From contig DATLZB010000181.1 in assembly GCA_035574175.1 (NCBI GenBank), forward strand, positions 1-12,703: 12,703 nucleotides of DNA. Reading direction: 5' to 3'. This DNA is from DATLZB01 sp035574175 (GTDB lineage Bacteria > Pseudomonadota > Alphaproteobacteria > Rhizobiales > Hyphomicrobiaceae). Each line of letters starts with the position of its first letter. Position 1 is the stretch's first letter. The notes beneath the pieces were generated by a model. The model was not told the DNA's origin and made no database searches. It worked only from the letters and a program-made list of their open reading frames with translations. Position numbers and translations under genes: made by a program. Of the stretch, positions 1 to 7,339 are shown piece by piece.

Positions 1-1937
1 CAGACGAGATCTTCAAGCTCTACGTCCAGAGCTACGATCGCAACAAGCAGACGGAGTTCTCGCTGAGGCAATATCTCGAGAACTGCCGCACCGATCCTAT
101 GCTGTATGCGAGTACGGCCGAGCGCATGATGACGGCGATCGGTGAGCCGCAGCTGATCGATACTTCCAAGGACCCGCGGCTCGGACGCATCTTCCTCAAT
201 CGAACGATCAAGGTCTATCCGGCGTTTCACGACTTCTATGGACTGGAGGAGACGATCGAGCGCATCGTCGGGTTCTTCCGCCATGCGGCGCAGGGCCTCG
301 AAGAGAGGAAGCAGATTCTCTACCTCTTGGGCCCGGTCGGCGGCGGCAAGTCCTCGCTGGCCGAGCGCCTTAAGGAGCTGATGGAGAAGTGCCCGATCTA
401 CGTGCTGAAGGCCGGTGACGACATCAGTCCGATCTTCGAAAGTCCGCTCGGGTTGTTCGATCCTGTCACCATGGGTCCGACGCTCGAAAGCAAGTACGGC
501 ATTCCGCGCCGGAAGCTCACGGGCAACATCTCGCCCTGGGCAGTGAAGCGGCTCGACGAGTTCGGCGGCGACATCTCGAAGTTCAAGGTCGTCAAGATCT
601 ATCCGTCCAAGCTGCGCCAGATCTGCGTGGCCAAGACCGAGCCTGGCGACGAGAACAACCAGGACATCTCCTCGCTTGTCGGCAAGGTCGACATCCGCAA
701 GCTCGAGTACCACGGGCAGAACGATGCCGACGCCTACTCCTATTCGGGCGGTCTCAACCGGACCACTCAGGGCCTGCTCGAATTCGTCGAGATGTTCAAG
801 GCGCCGATCAAGATGCTGCACCCGTTGTTGACGGCAACGCAGGACGGCACCTACGTCGGCACCGAGAACGTCGGCGCGTTGCCATATCAGGGCATCGTCA
901 TCGCTCACTCCAACGAGGCGGAATGGCAGAGTTTCAAGGCCAACAAGAACAACGAGGCCTTCATCGACCGGGTCTGCGTCATCCAGGTGCCGTACTGCCT
1001 GCGCGTCTCGGAAGAAAAGAAAATCTACGAAAAGCTGCTTAATGCCAGCGAGGTTGCCGGTGCCCCGTGCGCGCCGGCCACGCTTGAGATGCTGGCCCAG
1101 TTCTCGGTGCTGACCCGCCTCAAGGAGCATGAGAACTCGAGCCTGTTCTCGAAGATGCGGGTGTACGATGGGGAGAGCCTCAAGGACACCGATCCGCACG
1201 CGAAGACCATCCAGGAGTATCGCGATGCAGCCGGTATCAACGAGGGCATGGACGGCTCCTCGACGCGGTTCGCCTACAAGGTGCTGTCGGAAACCTTCAA
1301 CTTCGACAACCAGGAGGTGGCGGCTGATCCCGTCCATCTCATGTACGTGCTCGAGCAGTCGATCCGCCGCGAGCAGCTGTCTGAGGAGATGGAGAACCGG
1401 TACATCGAATTCATCAAGGAGGAGCTCGCTCCGCGCTATGCCGAGTTCATCGGCAACGAAATCCAGAAGGCGTACCTTGAGTCCTATCACGACTTTGGCC
1501 AGAACCTGTTCGACCGCTACGTGGCCTATGCGGACGCCTGGATCGAGGATCAGGACTACAAGGATCCCGATACCGGCCAGCTCATGAATCGCCAGTTGCT
1601 CGATCAGGAGCTGTCCAAGATCGAGAAGCCGGCCGGCATCGCCAACCCCAAGGACTTCCGCTACGAAGTGGTGAAGTTCTCGCTGAGGGCGCGGGCCAAG
1701 AACGGCGGGCGTAACCCTGACTGGAGTTCGTACGAGAAGATCCGCGAGGTCATCGAGAAGCGGATGTTCAGCCAGGTCGAGGACCTGCTGCCGGTGATCA
1801 GCTTCGGTGCAAAGAAGGACGGCGAGACCGAAAAGAAGCACGAGGAGTTCGTGGCCCGTATGGTGTCCCGCGGGTACACGCGTCGGCAGGTGAGACGCCT
1901 CGTCGAGTGGTACATGCGCGTGAAGAAGTCGGGCTGA
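1..1937 (+). CDS. prkA: PrkA family serine protein kinase / AAA+ ATPase (5' end outside window)
   Basis: The frame is open from base 3 at the window edge through the stop at 1935-1937. The residues before the first visible ATG (99) read DEIFKLYVQSYDRN and align with the start of E. coli YeaG, so the true start lies a few codons upstream of the window. About 644 residues are visible, close to the 644 aa of YeaG. The N-terminal half is the AAA_PrkA domain, with a Walker A motif GPVGGGKS at 330-353. The C-terminal half matches the PrkA kinase-like domain. Family knowledge: PrkA was described as a serine kinase and is made in stress and stationary phase; work on the Bacillus protein has also argued for an ATP-dependent protease activity, so the biochemical role is unsettled. 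It acts in the cytoplasm. It is the first visible gene of a three-gene operon, 18 bases ahead of the DUF444 gene. Confidence 0.96.
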   Translation, partial: DEIFKLYVQSYDRNKQTEFSLRQYLENCRTDPMLYASTAERMMTAIGEPQLIDTSKDPRLGRIFLNRTIKVYPAFHDFYGLEETIERIVGFFRHAAQGLEERKQILYLLGPVGGGKSSLAERLKELMEKCPIYVLKAGDDISPIFESPLGLFDPVTMGPTLESKYGIPRRKLTGNISPWAVKRLDEFGGDISKFKVVKIYPSKLRQICVAKTEPGDENNQDISSLVGKVDIRKLEYHGQNDADAYSYSGGLNRTTQGLLEFVEMFKAPIKMLHPLLTATQDGTYVGTENVGALPYQGIVIAHSNEAEWQSFKANKNNEAFIDRVCVIQVPYCLRVSEEKKIYEKLLNASEVAGAPCAPATLEMLAQFSVLTRLKEHENSSLFSKMRVYDGESLKDTDPHAKTIQEYRDAAGINEGMDGSSTRFAYKVLSETFNFDNQEVAADPVHLMYVLEQSIRREQLSEEMENRYIEFIKEELAPRYAEFIGNEIQKAYLESYHDFGQNLFDRYVAYADAWIEDQDYKDPDTGQLMNRQLLDQELSKIEKPAGIANPKDFRYEVVKFSLRARAKNGGRNPDWSSYEKIREVIEKRMFSQVEDLLPVISFGAKKDGETEKKHEEFVARMVSRGYTRRQVRRLVEWYMRVKKSG

Positions 1938-1955
1938 AGGAGATCGGCGGGCGCA

Positions 1956-3251
1956 ATGCACATCATCGACCGGCGTTTGAATCCGAAGGCCAAGAGCCTC
2001 GGCAACCGCCAGAGGTTCTTGCGCCGTGCCAGAGCCGAGATCCGCGAATCCGTGCGGGACGCGCTCAAGAAGCGCAAAGTGTCGGAGGTGGACGGCGGCG
2101 AAAAGGTGCGCATCCGCTCCAAAGGACTGCGCGAGCCTTCCTTCGGGCTCGGGCCCGGCACCGGCAAACGCGACTACGTGCTCCCCGGCAACAAGGACTT
2201 CTCGGTCGGCGACGTCATCCGCAAGCCGGAGAGCGGTGCCGGCGGCGGCGGGCCCAAGGGAAGCCCCGACGGAGAGGGCGAGGACGACTTCATCTTCAGC
2301 CTGACGCGGGAAGAGTTCCTCGATGTGTTCTTCGAGGACCTGAAGCTTCCCAATCTCGTCAAGGCTAAGCTCAAGAGCCTTTCGGCGCCGGAGCGCATGC
2401 GCGCGGGCTTTACCAGCGACGGCCCGCCGTCCAGGCTCAACCGGCTGCGAACCATGCGCAATAGCCTCGCTCGGCGCATCGCCTTGCGGCGGCCGCGGCT
2501 CAGCGAGATCGAAGCGCTCGAGCGGGAGATCGCCGAGGAGGAGGCATCAGCGCGGCCGAGCGAGGAACGCCTAAAGGTGCTCAAAGCACGGCTTGCGCGT
2601 CTCGGTCGCCTGCGCAAGGCCGTGTCCTACCTCGACCCGCTCGACCTCAAGTACAACCGCTACGAGCGCAAGCCGAGACCCAAGACGCAAGCAGTGATGT
2701 TTTGCCTGATGGACGTCTCGGCTTCGATGACCGAGCAGCTCAAGGACCTTGCCAAGCGCTTTTTCATGCTGCTGCACCTCTTCCTGTCGCGGCACTACAG
2801 CGAGGTCGATGTGGTCTTCATCCGGCATACGACGCAAGCCCAGGAGGTGGACGAGGAGACCTTCTTCCGCGACACGGAGACCGGCGGCACGGTGATCTCA
2901 ACGGCGCTCGAGGAGATGCTGCGCATCGTCGGCGAGCGCTACCCGATTGACGACTGGAATATCTACGCCGCGCAAGCTTCCGATGGGCACAACTTCGACG
3001 ACGACATGGATGATTGCCTGTCGTTGCTCAACGGTGAGGTGCTGCCTCTCTGCCAATACTTCGCTTACATCGAGGTGGCGCCCGACGACTCATCGGCTTC
3101 GATGACGAGCGTGGTGTGGTCCGGCTATCAGGAGGTGGCTCGGCAGCACGCGCATTTCGCCATGAAGCGCGTTACATCGCCCGGTGAGATCTATCCCGTG
3201 TTCCGCGAGCTGTTCGCCTCGGCAGAAGGCAGCGCTAGGGAGGCTGGTTGA
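1956..3251 (+). CDS. yeaH: YeaH/YhbH family (UPF0229, DUF444) VWA-like protein
   Basis: A 431-aa protein, close to the 427 aa of E. coli YeaH. The start ATG is preceded by AAGGAG at 1937-1942, somewhat far away at 13 bases. The N-terminal third is basic and polar, with a Gly/Pro-rich linker around residues 90-110. A charged, probably coiled-coil stretch follows at about residues 180-225. The C-terminal half resembles a von Willebrand A domain: D253-V-S-A-S257 is a MIDAS-type DxSxS metal site, followed by a TGGT motif and an acidic DGHNFDDD segment. In this family YeaH is encoded beside PrkA and is thought to work with it, and VWA partners of AAA+ proteins commonly act as substrate or metal-dependent adaptors. 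The specific partner role here is inference. Cytoplasmic; no signal peptide or membrane segment is seen. Confidence 0.95.
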   Translation: MHIIDRRLNPKAKSLGNRQRFLRRARAEIRESVRDALKKRKVSEVDGGEKVRIRSKGLREPSFGLGPGTGKRDYVLPGNKDFSVGDVIRKPESGAGGGGPKGSPDGEGEDDFIFSLTREEFLDVFFEDLKLPNLVKAKLKSLSAPERMRAGFTSDGPPSRLNRLRTMRNSLARRIALRRPRLSEIEALEREIAEEEASARPSEERLKVLKARLARLGRLRKAVSYLDPLDLKYNRYERKPRPKTQAVMFCLMDVSASMTEQLKDLAKRFFMLLHLFLSRHYSEVDVVFIRHTTQAQEVDEETFFRDTETGGTVISTALEEMLRIVGERYPIDDWNIYAAQASDGHNFDDDMDDCLSLLNGEVLPLCQYFAYIEVAPDDSSASMTSVVWSGYQEVARQHAHFAMKRVTSPGEIYPVFRELFASAEGSAREAG

Positions 3252-4795
3252 TGACGGCTGCGTCCGGCAGCGGGCCGCTGTTCGACGGCGCCGAATGGAA
3301 CTTCGAACTGATCAAAAAGTGCTACGACGCCATCGAGAAGATCGGCGTCGAGGAGATGGGGCTCGACATCTATCCCAATCAGATCGAGGTGATCACTGCG
3401 GAGCAGATGCTCGATGCCTACGCCTCGATCGGCATGCCGAACATGTACCGGCACTGGTCGTTCGGCAAGCATTTCGCCCGCGAGGAGGCGCTCTATCGCA
3501 AAGGCCATCGGGCGCTCGCCTACGAGCTCGTGATCAACTCTGATCCCTGCATAGTCTACATCATGGAAGAGAACACCATGACGATGCAGGTCCTGGTCAT
3601 GGCCCATGCCGCCATGGGTCATAACCATTTCTTCAAGAATAACTACATGTTCCGGCAATGGACCGATGCCACCTCGATCCTCGACTATCTGTCCTTCGCC
3701 AAGGAGTACATCGCCGAGTGCGAGCAGAAATACGGGGCCGAAACGGTCGAGGCGGTGCTCGATTCGGCGCACGCCCTGATGGGTCAAGGGGTCAGCCGCC
3801 ACCCGGTGCTCAGGCGGTCGCGGGCGGCGCGCGAAGAGCGCGAGATCAAGCGGCGCGAGTATGAGGAGGCAACCTACAACGAGCTATGGCGCACCGTACC
3901 GCGCTCGGCGCTGGCCAAGGCGCCGCCGGATCCCGGCCAGAAGGAAGCCGCCAAGGAGAGCGAGACGCTCGGCCTGCCGCAGGAGAACCTGCTCTACTTC
4001 CTCGAGAAGCACGCTCCCAAACTCGAGGACTGGCAGCGCGAGATCCTGCGCATCGTGCGCATGTTGGCCCAATACTTCTATCCCCAGCGGCAGACCAAGG
4101 TGATGAACGAGGGCTGCGCCACCTTCGTCCACTACGAGATCATCAACCGGCTCTACGACCGGGGCCTGCTCACCGAAGGCTCGATGCTCGAGTTCATGCA
4201 CAGCCACAGCTCGGTGATCTACCAGCCGCGCTTCGAGGATCGCCACTTCTCGGGCATCAATCCGTATGCCCTCGGCTTTGCCATGATGCAGGACATCAAG
4301 CGGATCTGTGAGAACCCCAGCCCGGAGGACCGGGACTGGTTTCCGGAGTTCGCGGGCAACGGCGACCCCTTGGGAACGCTTAAGGAGGCCTGGGCCAACT
4401 TCCGCGACGACAGCTTCATCATGCAGTACCTGAGCCCCAAGGTGATCCGCGACTTCCGCCTGTTCCAGATCCACGACAGCTCCGATTCCCCGTTCGTCGA
4501 GGTCAAGGCGATCCACGACGAGGCTGGCTACAAAAGGGTGCGCAAGGTGCTCGCCAGCCAATACGACTCGGCGGCGCGCGATCCCGACATCCAGGTCGTC
4601 AGCGCCGATCTGTCGGGTGGCAGAAGGCTGACTCTGTCTCACCGCGCGCGCAACGGCGTACTGCTGGAGAAGGACATGTGCGACCGCACCCTACAGCACG
4701 TCGCCCATCTGTGGGGATACCGGGTCAAGCTCGTCGAACAGGACGCGGAGACCGGCAAGACGCTGAAGGAGCACGAGGCGCTGCCGCTGCCCTGA
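3251..4795 (+). CDS. SpoVR family protein (YcgB homologue)
   Basis: A 514-aa protein, close to the 510 aa of E. coli YcgB. I chose ATG 3251, which shares one base with the upstream TGA stop, because AGGGAGG at 3237-3243 sits 7 bases before it; a TTG at 3248 is in frame but too close to that site. Diagnostic segments are visible: a His-rich AHAAMGHNHFF, MNEGCATFVHYEI, and EFMHSHSSVIYQP. Their conserved His, Glu and Asn residues look like metal ligands, but that is inference. SpoVR is needed for proper spore cortex formation in Bacillus, yet the family is common in non-sporulating proteobacteria, where it accompanies PrkA and YeaH. The one-base overlap indicates translational coupling, so the three proteins are probably made together. 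The exact biochemical function of the family is not firmly known. Confidence 0.95.
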   Translation: MTAASGSGPLFDGAEWNFELIKKCYDAIEKIGVEEMGLDIYPNQIEVITAEQMLDAYASIGMPNMYRHWSFGKHFAREEALYRKGHRALAYELVINSDPCIVYIMEENTMTMQVLVMAHAAMGHNHFFKNNYMFRQWTDATSILDYLSFAKEYIAECEQKYGAETVEAVLDSAHALMGQGVSRHPVLRRSRAAREEREIKRREYEEATYNELWRTVPRSALAKAPPDPGQKEAAKESETLGLPQENLLYFLEKHAPKLEDWQREILRIVRMLAQYFYPQRQTKVMNEGCATFVHYEIINRLYDRGLLTEGSMLEFMHSHSSVIYQPRFEDRHFSGINPYALGFAMMQDIKRICENPSPEDRDWFPEFAGNGDPLGTLKEAWANFRDDSFIMQYLSPKVIRDFRLFQIHDSSDSPFVEVKAIHDEAGYKRVRKVLASQYDSAARDPDIQVVSADLSGGRRLTLSHRARNGVLLEKDMCDRTLQHVAHLWGYRVKLVEQDAETGKTLKEHEALPLP

Positions 4796-4899
4796 CGGCC
4801 GCTTCTTCCAAGCCCCTCCCCAGCCGCATCGGGCTCGCTGTCGAGCGCACGTCATCTGACTGCCCGCTTTTTCCACACATGCGCGCGCTTCAGCCGATC

Positions 4900-4914
4900 G
4901 TCCGGTTGCCGGAC
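4900..4914. repeat. Perfect inverted repeat GTCCGG-ttg-CCGGAC
   Basis: A 6-bp perfect stem (4900-4905 and 4909-4914) with a 3-base loop, in the gap between spoVR and the methyltransferase gene. No T-tract follows, so it does not look like an intrinsic terminator. It may be an operator or an RNA hairpin. Confidence 0.4.
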
Positions 4915-4942
4915 CGCGCGGAGCCGTTCACTGTCGGCTGGT

Positions 4943-4956
4943 GGTGCCGTGGCACC
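4943..4956. repeat. Perfect inverted repeat GGTGCC-gt-GGCACC
   Basis: A 6-bp inverted repeat with a 2-base centre, ending 23 bases before the preferred ATG of the methyltransferase gene and overlapping its alternative upstream GTG codons. The compact symmetry suits a dimeric regulator site, but none can be named. Confidence 0.4.
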
Positions 4957-4979
4957 GGCGAGACTTTCGGTTGCCGCTC

Positions 4980-6050
4980 ATGCCGACGCCAGACGAGATC
5001 CTCGCCCGCTACCAAGAGACCGATGCCGCCATGCGCTCCGCGCTCGCGGTGCCGGAGGTTCAGGCCTTTGCGCCGTGCACCTTCGATCAGATAGGGTGGC
5101 CGCACTCGGTGCGCCGCGCCGCCGACCTCGTGCGTTACGCGGACTGGTGCAATCATCCCGGTGCTGCTGATTATTTCGCCGAGAACGCCTACCTGCCCAC
5201 GCAGTGCGCCAGCCTGCTGTTCACCGCGGCCGAAGCGAACTTGCTCGGCAGGGTGTCTGCGGCGACGGCGGAGCTGACGCGTTCGCTCGGGCGGGAGGTG
5301 CGGCCGCTGCTCAGTCATCTGGCCCAGATCGGGCCGTTCCGGATCATGATGGAGATCAGGCGCCGCCTCGCTCTTGACCGGATCACCGTCTTCGATGTCG
5401 GCGCGGGATCGGGATACCAATCGGCGCTGCTGGCTCTGGCGGGTAACCGGGTGCTGGTCACCGACAATGCACAAGGTCTTTATCTCTTTCAGTCGATGCT
5501 GCTCAAGTGCTGCCTCGGCAGCGGGGTCCGAGACTGGCTGGTCGACGGCCGCCCCGAGCGGCATTTCGATGAGCCGGTGCACACCATCCCATGGTGGGAA
5601 TATCTCAAGCTCAGACGCGGCCCGGCACCTGGCGTTGACATCTTCTTCTGCAACAACAACCTCGGCGAGATGAACTACGGGGCGGCAGCCTTCACCGCCC
5701 ATCTCGCCAACAGGCTGATGGCCGGCTCTCCCGCAAAGCTGTTCCTTTTCACCTGCCTCGGATCACCGAAGCAATCCGGAATAGAGATGATTGACGAGCT
5801 GCTGAAGCGCGCCGGGTTCGTAAACCTCGTGTGGCAGCCGTTCTGGCTTTATGCGCTCAAGGGCCACAGCCTGCCGGCCGGGCTGTTCGATTTCGCCCCC
5901 GACATCCCAAGATGGAACGCGCAACCAGGGGAGCGGCTGCTCGGTGTGCGCGAGGTGCTCGACGTCAGCCCGCGCACTCTTCCCCTCGATCTTGATTTCG
6001 TCGCCTTCACCGGCGTGTTCGATGCCGCCAGCTATGTGAAGCTCGAATAG
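4980..6050 (+). CDS. Class I SAM-dependent methyltransferase-like protein
   Basis: A 356-aa protein from ATG 4980; in-frame GTG codons at 4941 and 4944 would add 12-13 residues but have no better ribosome site. Residues 137-146 (VFDVGAGSGY) form a Rossmann glycine-rich motif I, and VLVTDNA after the next strand supplies the expected acidic residue for SAM ribose binding. A later NNNLGEMN segment followed by a predicted strand (AKLFLFTCLG) fits the post-motif region. The roughly 130-residue N-terminal part is mostly helical and was not recognised. This arrangement recalls uncharacterised sugar O-methyltransferase-like families, but the substrate is unknown. It starts 184 bases after spoVR on the same strand, so co-transcription is possible but not implied. 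No signal peptide; probably cytoplasmic. The methyltransferase fold is fairly secure, the activity is not. Confidence 0.75.
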   Translation: MPTPDEILARYQETDAAMRSALAVPEVQAFAPCTFDQIGWPHSVRRAADLVRYADWCNHPGAADYFAENAYLPTQCASLLFTAAEANLLGRVSAATAELTRSLGREVRPLLSHLAQIGPFRIMMEIRRRLALDRITVFDVGAGSGYQSALLALAGNRVLVTDNAQGLYLFQSMLLKCCLGSGVRDWLVDGRPERHFDEPVHTIPWWEYLKLRRGPAPGVDIFFCNNNLGEMNYGAAAFTAHLANRLMAGSPAKLFLFTCLGSPKQSGIEMIDELLKRAGFVNLVWQPFWLYALKGHSLPAGLFDFAPDIPRWNAQPGERLLGVREVLDVSPRTLPLDLDFVAFTGVFDAASYVKLE

Positions 6051-6056
6051 GTGCTC

Positions 6057-6179
6057 TTAGCCTGCGCCCCACAGCAGCGCCATCCTTGCCAAACCAACGA
6101 TAAGCGACACCTCCAACAGTACGCGCCACAACGAGGGGCGGGGGTCCCGGTCCGGGCACTCCTCGTAGCCGGTGATCAT
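6057..6179 (-). CDS. Small single-pass membrane protein, 40 aa
   Basis: A 40-codon ORF on the minus strand, starting with ATG at 6179-6177 and ending with TAA at 6059-6057. AGGAG lies on the same strand at 6191-6187, exactly 7 bases before the ATG, which is the best evidence for translation. The N-terminal 16 residues are polar and acidic (MITGYEECPDRDPRP). The rest is a hydrophobic stretch of about 22 residues containing VLLEVSLIVGLA and ending ALLWGAG, consistent with one transmembrane helix. The frame stays open upstream to an ATG at 6305, but that start lacks a comparable ribosome site and the extension is Arg/Ala-rich as expected for antisense noise. It converges with the methyltransferase gene, with 6 bases between the stops. 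No family recognised. Confidence 0.6.
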   Translation of the reverse strand: MITGYEECPDRDPRPSLWRVLLEVSLIVGLARMALLWGAG

Positions 6180-6283
6180 GACGTCGCTCCTCGTGCCGGG
6201 GCGAAACAGGATGCCCAAGAGACGAGCAAGCGCCGTGCCAGCCGGCAGTCCTTGGCAATGACATGCCGTCAGCCGATCGCATG

Positions 6284-6301
6284 CGCGGCCATTCGGCCGC
6301 G
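6284..6301. repeat. GC-rich hairpin CGCGGCC-attc-GGCCGCG
   Basis: A perfect 7-bp stem (6284-6290 and 6295-6301) with a 4-base loop, in the 231-base gap between the small membrane ORF and the permease gene. No T-tract follows on either strand. It ends 21 bases before the permease promoter. Confidence 0.5.
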
Positions 6302-6321
6302 GCACGGTTTGCCAAATCCGG

Positions 6322-6350
6322 TTTACAATCTAGAGTTGTTAACGTATTAT
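6322..6350 (+). promoter_or_regulatory. Sigma70-type promoter for the TauE/SafE gene
   Basis: TTTACA (6322-6327) and TATTAT (6345-6350) are separated by exactly 17 bases, each matching five of six consensus positions. The segment is a conspicuous AT-rich island in GC-rich DNA. Transcription would begin near 6357, leaving a leader of about 54 bases before ATG 6411. Confidence 0.65.
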
Positions 6351-6410
6351 TTACTCCCCCCTTCGGCGAGGCGCGCTCCCCGCCGGCAAGCCAGTTGAAG
6401 AGTACCCCGT

Positions 6411-7181
6411 ATGGACTGGTCACTGCTTCTGCCGATCGGTCTCGGCCTGTTCGCGGCCGGTCTGCTCAAAGGGACCACGGGGCTTGGCTATTCTTCCTGC
6501 GCGCTGCCTTTTTTGGTTGCGGCCATCGACCTCAAGACGGCCATCGTGCTGGTGCTGGCACCGGCATTGGCGAGCAACCTCGCCCTGATCTGGAGCGCCG
6601 GCCATTTCCGCGAAACCGTACAGCGCTTTCGCGTCCTCTACATGGCGCTGGTGCCGGGCATTGCCTGCGGCATTGGCATGCTGGTCTACGTCGATCAGGC
6701 GTCGGCGACGCGCATGCTCGGCGTGCTTACCATCCTGTACGCCCTGTTCGCCCTCGGCCAGCCGCAGCTCAGCCTCAGCCCGCGCCTCGAGTTCGCGCTG
6801 CAGTTGCCTGTCGGACTGATCAACGGCGTGTTTACCGGCCTCACCGGCTCGCAGATCATGCCGCTCTTGCCTTACATGCTGTCGCTGCGCCTCGACGCCG
6901 ACCGCTTCGTACAGGCCGTCAACCTGTCGGTTGCATTGGCGTCCCTGGTCATGGCCTTGGGTCTGGCGCTGGCCGGCGTCATGAAGCCGGGGCTTGCAGC
7001 CCTTTCGCTTCTCGGCGTGTTGCCGGCGATCGCCGGAGTGAGCGTTGGCAACCTGCTGCGCCGGTTCCTGCCTGCAGCGATGTTCAGGACCTGCGTGCTG
7101 CTGGTGCTGGCGGTCACCGGGCTTTCCCTCGTGGTGCCGCTCGAACTCGCCGCGAGGCTGGTCGACATAAGCATTCGTTAA
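6411..7181 (+). CDS. Sulfite exporter TauE/SafE family (TSUP) membrane permease
   Basis: A 256-aa, strongly hydrophobic protein of normal length for the TSUP family, with about eight predicted membrane segments. The internal duplication typical of the family shows in two related glycine-rich segments: GLLKGTTGLGYSSCALPFL near residues 17-35, and GLINGVFTGLTGSQIMPLLP in the middle of the protein. GAAGAG precedes ATG 6411 by about 8 bases. Family members move small anions, mostly sulfur compounds or organic acids such as sulfite, sulfoacetate or similar, across the inner membrane. The substrate cannot be told from this sequence, and no sulfur-metabolism gene is adjacent. It appears to be a single-gene unit with its own promoter at 6322-6350. 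The gene that follows is separated by about 158 bases of leader-like sequence. Confidence 0.9.
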   Translation: MDWSLLLPIGLGLFAAGLLKGTTGLGYSSCALPFLVAAIDLKTAIVLVLAPALASNLALIWSAGHFRETVQRFRVLYMALVPGIACGIGMLVYVDQASATRMLGVLTILYALFALGQPQLSLSPRLEFALQLPVGLINGVFTGLTGSQIMPLLPYMLSLRLDADRFVQAVNLSVALASLVMALGLALAGVMKPGLAALSLLGVLPAIAGVSVGNLLRRFLPAAMFRTCVLLVLAVTGLSLVVPLELAARLVDISIR

Positions 7182-7227
7182 ATGTTTCGAGCACAACGGC
7201 ACCGATTTTTCCAGCAGGATCTTTGCG

Positions 7228-7248
7228 TTGGTCTGTCGTTAAGACCAA
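7228..7248 (+). repeat. Inverted repeat TTGGTCT-gtcgtta-AGACCAA, with a third GGTCTT copy downstream
   Basis: A perfect 7-bp stem with a 7-base loop after the permease gene. It is followed by an A-rich rather than a T-rich run, so it is a poor terminator on the plus strand. The AAGACC arm (7241-7246) could pair instead with GGTCTTTT at 7280-7287, giving two mutually exclusive hairpins. It may be the 3' end of the permease transcript or part of the leader of the next gene. Confidence 0.4.
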
Positions 7249-7309
7249 AAAGATGCAAAATGATGCTTTGAATTGTAACGGTCTTTTAGGTTGAGGCCAC
7301 CTATACACT

Positions 7310-7328
7310 CTGCATGACTTTTGTGCAG
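7310..7328 (+). repeat. Hairpin CTGCA-N9-TGCAG next to the start of the GGDEF-EAL gene
   Basis: A 5-bp perfect stem (7310-7314 and 7324-7328) ends one base before the GGAG ribosome site (7330-7333). A nearby TAGGT-N7-ACCTA inverted repeat (7287-7303) overlaps a weak TATACA-like element. The stems are short, and any role in control is speculative. Confidence 0.25.
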
Positions 7329-7339
7329 CGGAGATGGGC

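Noticed and set aside
3248..3250. TTG as the start of the SpoVR gene
   Set aside because: It is only 4 bases from AGGGAGG, while ATG 3251 is 7 bases away and gives the usual stop-start overlap.
4890..5702. 270-codon minus-strand open frame opposite the methyltransferase gene
   Set aside because: Arg/His/Gly-rich composition with no recognisable motif; a GC-rich antisense shadow of a better-supported gene.
6057..6305. 82-aa version of the small minus-strand ORF
   Set aside because: The upstream ATG lacks a comparable ribosome site and the added part is of antisense type; the internal ATG has AGGAG at ideal spacing.
6420..7202. 260-codon minus-strand open frame opposite the TauE/SafE gene
   Set aside because: Gln/Arg/His-rich translation, as expected from antisense of a hydrophobic membrane protein.
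6263..7294. 343-codon plus-strand open frame overlapping the TauE/SafE gene in another frame
   Set aside because: Arg/Ala/Pro-rich out-of-frame translation; the permease frame is clearly coding.
7182..7339. c-di-GMP (GEMM) riboswitch upstream of the GGDEF-EAL gene
   Set aside because: The conserved GEMM core sequences are not present, and the hairpins seen are too small.
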